Assembly: GCA_018303045.1 (NCBI GenBank)
Contig: JAGVYX010000005.1
Location: 1-19,724, forward strand
Source: Candidatus Woesearchaeota archaeon
Lineage (GTDB): Archaea > Nanobdellota > Nanobdellia > Woesearchaeales > GW2011-AR9
Direction of reading: 5' to 3'
Length of the DNA stretch: 19,724 bases
Within the stretch, counting starts at the first letter, position 1. Every line of letters begins with the position of its first letter. A program made the translations under genes and the position numbers. The notes under the pieces were generated by a model, which was given only the letters and a program-made list of their open reading frames with translations, did no database searches and was not told where the DNA came from. Shown here piece after piece: positions 14,159 to 19,724 of this stretch.

Positions 14159-15498
14159 ATTCTTAATTCCCGTAATTTTCGTTCAAAATCGGTTTTCTTC
14201 TCCTTGATCGCAAAAGGAGCGCCCCCACCGTGCCAAGTAAAGCGCGGCTTCATCTGGATGGGAAAAATTCGCTCATTGGAATCATCAAAAATTACCGCAG
14301 CACCTTTAACCGGCGGCAGCAGATTTAATTCCTTATCCAGCCCGCGCCGCATATAAGTTTGCATTAGGGCGCTTAAGGCATCAATATCCAGTTTAGCGGT
14401 CAAACGATGGGCTAACACAGTGTCGGACTGAGTCATTACATCGGTATGAATCTTCCCGGGCTGTTGGGAGGCTAAGATTAAAGAAATTCCCGGCTGCCTT
14501 CCTTCGCGTAAAATGGTAATCAGCGCATCGGTAGCTGCCGTCTCCCGGTCATTGGGCAGCAATTCATGAGCCTCGTCTAAAGCAATCCAGATCAGTGGTT
14601 CCTCTAACAAGCCCAGAGACTCTTTTTTGAAATAATGCATCGCTGCATCTAAAGTCTGGAATTCTTCGGTTTTTCTGGCGATCATTCTCTGGTTAAACAA
14701 AGAACGGCAAATTAATCCCACTACCAGAGCTTTAATTTCCCAGCCGGAAGGCATGGTAGCGTAAGGGCTGACATCTAGAACCGTAACCTGGCCGCGAGAT
14801 ACTAAGTCCGTTAACGGCGTTCCTTGTTTAGAAAAAATTTTCCAGCCTTGGGCCTTAATGAATTCGTTAATTACCATATTTCGAACTACCTTTTCGCTTT
14901 CCGAATCCTTTCTAATCATTTCAATCAGCTCGTCCAGATCGTAATTAACCTGCTGATCTTGGAGCTGCTGAACGATTTTAGTGATTAAAACTCCCTGCGG
15001 AGTGTTTGGCTCAATAGAAAAAGCCCGGCACCAATCCAGAGGATTAACATCTAAAGGCCGAATAGAAAATGAGAAATCTGTTGGAATGCCTTCTTTTTTA
15101 TACTTGTTATAAAAGCCGTCTGGAGTAAATATTTTGATGTCCAAGGATTTAGGCTCAAAATTCCATTCTTTCAATAATTCCGCATCTTGAAAATTAGGGT
15201 ATTTCATCGTCCAATAAATGCCCATGGTGTCAATCAGAAGTATGGAAATATTCTGCCTAATTTCTAACGGCAAATCCGCCAGCCCCTCGGCGATAGATCC
15301 CATTGAGTAACTTTTTCCCGATCCGCGCTTGCCAACTACAAAAACGACATGAGCGCTGGCTACGTCTAGATAAACTGGATTAGATAGAGAAGTAGTCTGG
15401 CCCATCTCTACATATTGCTTGCCGATAAAAACCGTTCCTTCTTTCCCGTATTTTTCAACATCTTTCTTGCTGCGGCCAATGATAACATCAAACACCAT
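14155..15498 (-). CDS. HerA-like ATPase (DUF87/FtsK-HerA superfamily)
   Basis: A 447-aa ATPase. Walker A is GKRGSGKS (56-63), Walker B IWIALDEA (302-309) with the catalytic E309, followed by HELLP. The Arg finger region is LREGRQPG (330-337), and LILASQQP (340-347) is the sensor strand with the conserved Gln pair. The first 40 residues form a small beta-rich HAS-barrel-like domain. HerA proteins form hexamers that pump DNA and work with the nuclease NurA in end resection. No nurA is visible in the window, so it may be elsewhere or this may belong to a HerA-like subfamily with another role. No SD is present before the ATG. The gene lies after dnaG on the same strand with a ~110-base gap. Confidence 0.88.
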   Translation of the reverse strand: MVFDVIIGRSKKDVEKYGKEGTVFIGKQYVEMGQTTSLSNPVYLDVASAHVVFVVGKRGSGKSYSMGSIAEGLADLPLEIRQNISILLIDTMGIYWTMKYPNFQDAELLKEWNFEPKSLDIKIFTPDGFYNKYKKEGIPTDFSFSIRPLDVNPLDWCRAFSIEPNTPQGVLITKIVQQLQDQQVNYDLDELIEMIRKDSESEKVVRNMVINEFIKAQGWKIFSKQGTPLTDLVSRGQVTVLDVSPYATMPSGWEIKALVVGLICRSLFNQRMIARKTEEFQTLDAAMHYFKKESLGLLEEPLIWIALDEAHELLPNDRETAATDALITILREGRQPGISLILASQQPGKIHTDVMTQSDTVLAHRLTAKLDIDALSALMQTYMRRGLDKELNLLPPVKGAAVIFDDSNERIFPIQMKPRFTWHGGGAPFAIKEKKTDFERKLRELRI

Positions 15499-15607
15499 TA
15501 ACTAACTTAAACTAAGAGAAGATAAAAAGGTTATGGTTAACGAGAAAATTAAAACATAATTTTCTCTAGTTTAAAAGTATTGGATACTTTATAAACAATT
15601 ACAAAAA

Positions 15608-16909
15608 TTAAACCATTAATTGCTCATCCGTCAGAATATTAACTTTCTGCGGCCCCTTAACTAAAGAGTTCGTTCCAACAATATGCTGAACTCCGACTTT
15701 TTCAGCTAATTTGACTAATTCTAAATCAATATGGCCGTCCAAGACTAGAGCGTAAACTCCCCCGCTAAGGCTCTTAATTGTAGTGCCTAATTCGCTTAAG
15801 GGCACTTTGCCGAGTACATTTAACCCCGGATCAAAAATGCAAGCTCCGCGCGTGCCAAACAAGTCTTCCATGGTTTGCTTAAAAGTTGCCTTCTCTGGAT
15901 CAGAAATTATGCTGGTTAAAGGTGGTTTTTCTGATCTTAACAATTTCGGCTGGCCATTGAGAAGTTTCCGGCCACTGTCATTATTGCTTAATTCAAATTT
16001 CTTAACCATCGGCTTAACTAAAGGCCGGAGGCTGCTTCGCAAGACCGGCTCTTCTTTTAAAGTGCCGTCATCTCTCACTCCTAAATCCAATTTGGACTGC
16101 TCGGCGGTAATTCTTCCGCGAAGAGCCTTGTGAATTTCTTTCTTAGTTAATTCTTCGACTTCTTTTCCATCTGGAGCCTTGCAGACAAAATCAATATCAG
16201 TTACTGCCAGCAGTTCCCTGATGATTAAATTGCCGCCGCGGTCGCCGTCGACAAAAACAACCGTGGTTTTCTGCCTGGCCAAATCTTTAATCGTTTCCGG
16301 AATAGATGTCCCATTCATAGCGACAGCATTCTTAAAGCCATGCTTAAGCAAATTTAAAACATCGGCTCTCCCTTCAACAATAATTATTTCCTCGGACTCA
16401 TTAATCATCGGACCGGAAGCCAATTTTTCCCGCCCATATTCGGAAACCTCCATCATTCGCACCGATTGCGCCACTTCATCTGCCAACTCTTGGGAATCGG
16501 GCAGCGTATTCTGAGTCAAATCTTTTAGCAAAGATTTGGCTCTCTCTACCACAAACTGGCGCTTGCTGATTCTTACATCTTCAACCTTATTAACTTCAAT
16601 TTTAGCATTGCAGGGGCCGATTCTCTGAATAATTTCTAATGCGGCAGCAACAATAACTGTCTCTGTTTTATCCAAAGAACTGGGAATGATAATTTCGCCA
16701 GCGGTCTTTCCTTGATTTGTATTCATATTAACTTCAATACGGCCGATTTTACCGCTTCGCTGCAATTCCCTTAGTTCTAGATCATTGCCCAGCAATCCTT
16801 CCGTTTGGCCAAAAATCGCTCCAATGACATCAGGACGATCTACCACGCCTTCGATTTGAATTGCTGAATGAATTATATACTTAGCCGCTACCGGGCTTAT
16901 TTTTGCCAT
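15608..16909 (-). CDS. dnaG: Archaeal DnaG-type primase
   Basis: A 433-aa protein beginning MAKISPVAAKYIIHS, the typical start of archaeal DnaG, followed by GVVDRPDVIGAIFGQTEGLLG (22-41, in two parts). The TOPRIM domain shows IIIVEGRADVLNLL (175-188) with the catalytic-type E179, and VVFVDGDRGG (217-226) with the metal-binding Asp pair. The C-terminal ~120 residues are a less conserved module that in archaea contacts the exosome via Csl4. Archaeal DnaG has been linked to priming and to the RNA exosome. An in-frame GTG 11 codons upstream (16942) would give 444 aa, but GGAGG at 16914-16918 with 5 bases spacing marks the ATG at 16909, and family members begin there. Confidence 0.94.
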   Translation of the reverse strand: MAKISPVAAKYIIHSAIQIEGVVDRPDVIGAIFGQTEGLLGNDLELRELQRSGKIGRIEVNMNTNQGKTAGEIIIPSSLDKTETVIVAAALEIIQRIGPCNAKIEVNKVEDVRISKRQFVVERAKSLLKDLTQNTLPDSQELADEVAQSVRMMEVSEYGREKLASGPMINESEEIIIVEGRADVLNLLKHGFKNAVAMNGTSIPETIKDLARQKTTVVFVDGDRGGNLIIRELLAVTDIDFVCKAPDGKEVEELTKKEIHKALRGRITAEQSKLDLGVRDDGTLKEEPVLRSSLRPLVKPMVKKFELSNNDSGRKLLNGQPKLLRSEKPPLTSIISDPEKATFKQTMEDLFGTRGACIFDPGLNVLGKVPLSELGTTIKSLSGGVYALVLDGHIDLELVKLAEKVGVQHIVGTNSLVKGPQKVNILTDEQLMV

Positions 16910-16920
16910 AGTTTCCTCCA

Positions 16921-16940
16921 GAAAGAGATAATGCTCTTTC
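16921..16940 (-). promoter_or_regulatory. Leader hairpin next to the dnaG SD
   Basis: On the minus strand GAAAGAG and CTCTTTC form a 7-bp stem with a 6-base loop. The GGAGG SD begins two bases after it. A TATA-like AAATATAAT lies at about 16948-16956, so much or all of the hairpin may be in the mRNA leader. Confidence 0.45.
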
Positions 16941-16959
16941 ACTATTTATTATATTTAGA

Positions 16960-17699
16960 AAAATAGCTTAGAATGACACATCTTCTTAATCCATCCCTTC
17001 TTTAAACAATCTTTAACCTATGAACTGTGATATTCGAGGACTATTTTTCCTGATTAATTATAATTATGAAGCCCGTACTACTAACTCCTGTAGTCATAGC
17101 TTGGCTTTGCCGTAGACTCGCACAGGTACTCTCGTAACGGGCATTTTAATGTTTAGAGCAGTCTACTTATAAACTTATTGTTCAATTGTTCCAATTGCGG
17201 TTAAGAAGAGAAATATAAAGCATGCTTCGGCGGCCTAAATCTATCAGATATACTACGGAACATAAATTTTCGTAAAAATTTAAGCCCTTTGTATACTAAA
17301 AATGCTAAATAATCATATCTTTTGGTATAAATAAAAACCCCAGTAAACCCGAAGGCTTACTGAGGATCTTCCACAAAAACCGAAATTTTCGTGAAAAGAG
17401 GTGGTTTAGAGGTGTTTGTTACTCCAATGGGGTAACCGCTATATAAATGTTGTGGTTGTAACTCCTTTGAAGGGACCACTCAGTTTTAGCAAAGTTGAAA
17501 TTTAACTGGGATTTACTAACTATATATGGCGTTTACTAACTATATGGCGAATAGGCAAAAGGATCTAAATAAACCAGGAAAATCGTCAAGGTTCTTGAAA
17601 ATTATGAACGGTTGTCAATCACTCGCGATCACCACTGGTGGAAAAATCATATTTTAAGGAATAACGCAGAATACCCCGCCTGCGAATATTTCTGATAAC
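16960..17699. other. Gene-free structured region, possible ncRNA locus
   Basis: About 740 bases carry no supportable gene but many hairpins: GCCCGT/ACGGGC (17071 and 17137) enclosing ACTAC/GTAGT; TAAATTTT/AAAATTTA (17263-17282); TATACTAAAA/TTTTGGTATA (17292-17329, one G-T); CCCCAGTAA/TTACTGAGG around CC-CGAA-GG (17338-17365, one mismatch); GTTACTCC/GGGGTAAC (17418-17436); GTGG...CCAC with TCCTT/AGGGA (about 17452-17478). Possible TATA boxes on the plus strand are at about 17165, 17211, 17323 and 17438. No tRNA, SRP or RNase P signature is recognised. Confidence 0.45.
17512..17549. repeat. Tandem repeat TTTACTAACTATAT(AT)GGCG
   Basis: TTTACTAACTATATATGGCG (17512-17531) is followed directly by TTTACTAACTATATGGCG (17532-17549). 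They differ only by one TA dinucleotide. It lies in the structured region before Rio1. Confidence 0.85.
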
Positions 17700-17707
17700 T
17701 ATTTATA
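17700..17707 (+). promoter_or_regulatory. TATA box of the Rio1 gene
   Basis: TATTTATA is centred about 26 bases before the ATG at 17730. No SD precedes the ATG, so the mRNA is probably leaderless. Confidence 0.55.
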
Positions 17708-17729
17708 CTCATCCTTATTTTAAGTTTTA

Positions 17730-18434
17730 ATGGTTACACTAACTTATCAGGAACGCTTTAAAACAGCTAAAGGAGTATTTGACGAGCATACCGAGAGAAA
17801 TATCTTTGAATTGCAAAGCCGGGGTGTTTTTGATGAATTAGTTTCTCCTTATAAAATAGGCAAGGAAAGTAATGTCTTTATTGCTGCCAAGGACGATAAA
17901 AAACTTATTGTTAAAATTTACCGGGTGCAGAACTGCGATTTTAAGCGGATGTATCATTATATTAGGAAAGACCCTCGTTACAGTTTCTTAAAACACCACC
18001 GGAGACAAATTATCTTTTCTTGGACGCAGCGGGAGTTCAGGAATCTAAAATATGCAGAAAAAGCCAGAATTAATGCCCCTAAACCTCTGGCGTTTAGGGA
18101 TAATATCCTGGTTGAAGAGATGATTGGAGACCAAGAACCTGCGCTGACTCTAAAAGATATATCTCCCAAGAATCCTAAGAAGCTCTTAGATGAAATCGTA
18201 TTACAATTAAAAAAACTCTATCAAGAAGGCCTAATTCACGGTGATTTAAGCTCTTTCAATATTTTAATCCATAATGAACAGCCTTATCTTATTGATTTTT
18301 CCCAAGCTACGCTAGTTAAGACGCCTAATTCGGAGGAATTATTGGCCAGAGATGTAAAAAATATGGTTAACTTTTTTGCAAAATTAGGCATTCATGAAGA
18401 TCCTACGGCAATGGTTCGAAAAATAACTTCCTGA
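17730..18434 (+). CDS. rio1: RIO1-type serine/threonine protein kinase
   Basis: A 234-aa atypical protein kinase. The RIO1 order is complete: nucleotide loop KIGKESNVF (42-50, the STGKEANV position), catalytic K62 in VKIYR, WTQREFRNL with E102, hinge VEEMIG (128-133), catalytic loop HGDLSSFNIL (170-179, with D172 and N177) and metal-binding LIDFSQ (187-192, D189). Rio1 acts in the final maturation of the small ribosomal subunit. The start is set by the TATA box at 17700, leaderless. The KH protein aDim2, which binds the same pre-18S/16S region in the small subunit precursor, follows 47 bases downstream on the same strand; this pairing is typical of archaea, where eIF1A is often also present but is not seen here. 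Confidence 0.94.
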   Translation: MVTLTYQERFKTAKGVFDEHTERNIFELQSRGVFDELVSPYKIGKESNVFIAAKDDKKLIVKIYRVQNCDFKRMYHYIRKDPRYSFLKHHRRQIIFSWTQREFRNLKYAEKARINAPKPLAFRDNILVEEMIGDQEPALTLKDISPKNPKKLLDEIVLQLKKLYQEGLIHGDLSSFNILIHNEQPYLIDFSQATLVKTPNSEELLARDVKNMVNFFAKLGIHEDPTAMVRKITS

Positions 18435-18481
18435 AGAAAATTTAGGATAGGTTTTTAAAAATTGGCGATAAATACACCGGT

Positions 18482-19009
18482 ATGGATGAATTTTCCTATG
18501 AATTAAAAGTGCCTGTAGAACGGATTGCCGTAGTGATTGGCAAAGATGGAGAAACTAAAAAAGAGCTGGAAGCAGCCACCAGCAGCAAGATCGAAGTCTC
18601 GGCAGAAGGAGACGTAATGATAATTGGATCTGATGCCCTATTATTATATACTGCTCGGGAAATTGTGCGCGCCATTGCCCGGGGATTTAATCCCAAAGTG
18701 GCATTATTATTGTTAAAAACGGATTATGCTTTGGAGATCATAGACCTGAAAGATGTGGCTGGAAAAAGCAGGAATACTTTAGAGAGATTGAAAGGCCGGG
18801 TTATCGGCAAAGGCGGAAGAGCCCGCGAGGAAATGGAGCGATTGACAGAAACGCATATTTCAGTCTATGGCAAAACCATCGGCATCATCGGTGAAGTACA
18901 GCAGGCATCAATAGCCAGAGAAGCAGTAGCGATGCTGTTATCCGGCTCCATGCATAAGACAGTATATGCGTTCTTAGAGAGAAAGAAGAAAGAAATGCTG
19001 TTTGGTTGA
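18482..19009 (+). CDS. KH-domain ribosome assembly protein aDim2/Pno1
   Basis: A 175-aa RNA-binding protein with two KH-like domains. The first carries GKDG (20-23) in VVIGKDGETKKELE, the second the canonical GKGG (109-112) in GRVIGKGGRAREEMERLT. The C-terminal GSMHKTVYAFLERKKKEM (155-172) is a hallmark of Dim2/Pno1 (TIGR03665). It binds the 3' region of small-subunit rRNA during maturation and stimulates cleavage by Nob1. The length fits the family. TTTTTAAAAA (about 18451-18460) could be a TATA box at the leaderless distance, or it may be read from the Rio1 promoter. Confidence 0.93.
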   Translation: MDEFSYELKVPVERIAVVIGKDGETKKELEAATSSKIEVSAEGDVMIIGSDALLLYTAREIVRAIARGFNPKVALLLLKTDYALEIIDLKDVAGKSRNTLERLKGRVIGKGGRAREEMERLTETHISVYGKTIGIIGEVQQASIAREAVAMLLSGSMHKTVYAFLERKKKEMLFG

Positions 19010-19099
19010 TTGGTTAAAAGAGCCTTATAAAAAGAAATATAAACTTATTTGGTTTCTTACTAATATTATTAGATAGGAAGAGGATTGGTGTTGAATTAG

Positions 19100-19724
19100 A
19101 TGAAACAAAAACAGGTATTTGTTTTGAGAGGGATGTTTAGTTTATTGCTGTTATTGCTGATTGCAGGCTGTATTCCTCAAGAAGGTTTGTTTGGAAAAGC
19201 GATTACTTTGCCAAATAATGCAGGAATAGGTGATGCTACTGGAGTTCTCCAGGCTGCAGATTTGCTTGGAACGGGAATTCCGCAACTAAACCAGCCAGTA
19301 ACTGATCCTACATTTAATGTCAGGTTCAAAAGAATTACCGATGCCACTTCCAGATCCGGAGGTTATGCTGTACATGATTACTCGCAATTGCAAGCCTTTT
19401 CTTATGACAATAGATACATCTTGCTGAATGGAGATCAAGGATATATTGTTAAAGATGTGGCCACTGCCCAAACAGTAAGAACACTGGCAGATTCCAATGA
19501 TTTTGGCGTTAATGCACCGCGCTGGCGTGGAAATACGCATAATATAATCTTCTTTGATGATAACGGAGATTCTACATTACGTTTGGAGCAGTTAAATGTG
19601 GATAGTGGAAGTGTTACACCTTTATTTACTTTCCCAGCCAACTATCAAACAATAGTTACTGTAAGTTCTTCCGATGAATTATCTAATGATGGCCGATGGT
19701 TAGCTGGACTAGCTACGACACCTA
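19100..19724 (+). CDS. Partial lipoprotein, probable beta-propeller, runs off the window
   Basis: An open frame of 208 codons with no stop before the window edge. It starts MKQKQVFVLRGM and a Leu run ending LLLIAGC, a lipobox with Cys at residue 24, so the protein is probably secreted and lipid-anchored. After a ~40-residue linker (GLFGKAITLP), short strands appear in a pattern like TolB/WD-type propeller blades: YILLNGDQGYIVKDVATAQ, RWRGNTHNIIFFDDNGD, LEQLNVDSGSVTPLF, then SDELSNDGRWLAGLA. The propeller call is by eye and moderate. A weak GGTG lies 11 bases before the ATG, and TATA-like CCTTATAAAAAG (19020-19031) and AAATATAAAC (19036-19045) precede it. Confidence 0.75.
   Translation, partial: MKQKQVFVLRGMFSLLLLLLIAGCIPQEGLFGKAITLPNNAGIGDATGVLQAADLLGTGIPQLNQPVTDPTFNVRFKRITDATSRSGGYAVHDYSQLQAFSYDNRYILLNGDQGYIVKDVATAQTVRTLADSNDFGVNAPRWRGNTHNIIFFDDNGDSTLRLEQLNVDSGSVTPLFTFPANYQTIVTVSSSDELSNDGRWLAGLATTP

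Noticed and set aside
17071..17142. tRNA-like fold closed by GCCCGT/ACGGGC
   Set aside because: No GG in a D-loop, no TTCRA T-loop on either strand and no plausible anticodon arm; kept only as part of the structured region.
17338..17365. RNase P conserved region (GGCTTA in a hairpin)
   Set aside because: The bases are fully explained by a local hairpin, and the GAGGAAAGTC element expected upstream is absent.
17628..17645. Origin recognition box (CACCACTGGTGG followed by A-tract)
   Set aside because: Only one site, no G-run, no orc1/cdc6 gene nearby.

Overview
The window looks like a low-GC archaeal chromosome segment, most likely from a DPANN lineage of the Woesearchaeota/Pacearchaeota kind. 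The information-processing genes are archaeal: archaeal-type DnaG with a TOPRIM core, a HerA-like ATPase, Rio1, the KH protein aDim2/Pno1, ribosomal protein uS2 and a Hel308-type helicase fragment. There is also an MJ0822-type S-layer protein. Most genes carry a TATA-like box 25-30 bases upstream of the start and no Shine-Dalgarno (leaderless style). A smaller set has a strong GGAGG/GGTG site. The lineage is inferred from family recognition only; no rRNA is present.

Layout. 1-1713: an inverted repeat, a small two-TM protein, then a convergent AI-2E-family permease that appears to use an AUU start. 1875-4903: a large minus-strand S-layer gene with a ~140-nt leader whose SD lies in a hairpin loop, divergent from a helicase gene that stops after its first RecA domain. 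5632-7273: a methyltransferase-kinase fusion, a 67-aa helical protein, and a decayed copy of the methyltransferase N-terminus. 7332-9502: a membrane-anchored Cys-rich protein, a sugar nucleotidyltransferase and uS2, all minus strand. 9542-9743: a dense hairpin array with a 45-bp direct repeat upstream of uS2. 9880-11835: a lipoprotein, a PD-(D/E)XK nuclease with a likely Fe-S cluster, and a C39-like peptidase gene broken by a two-hairpin insertion. 11846-13338: a second Cys-rich anchored protein with an in-frame TAA, and a SpoIIM-family membrane protein. 13460-16909: an alpha/beta hydrolase, then HerA-like ATPase and DnaG. 16943-17729: a 780-base gene-free region rich in hairpins. 17730-19009: Rio1 and aDim2. 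19100-end: a partial lipoprotein, probably a beta-propeller.

Functional themes. Ribosome biogenesis: Rio1 and aDim2 act in small-subunit maturation and uS2 is a small-subunit protein; the MTase-kinase fusion may join translation-factor modification to a kinase. Cell surface: S-layer, two Cys-rich anchored paralogs sharing promoter, leader and anchor, two lipoproteins and a nucleotidyltransferase possibly feeding glycan synthesis. DNA and RNA metabolism: DnaG, HerA-like ATPase, RecB-like nuclease and the Hel308 remnant.

The most unusual signals are gene decay and structured non-coding DNA: the hairpin insertion in the C39-like gene, the stop codon with an intact Cys repeat behind it, the methyltransferase relic, the hairpin array upstream of uS2, and the structured intergenic region before Rio1.
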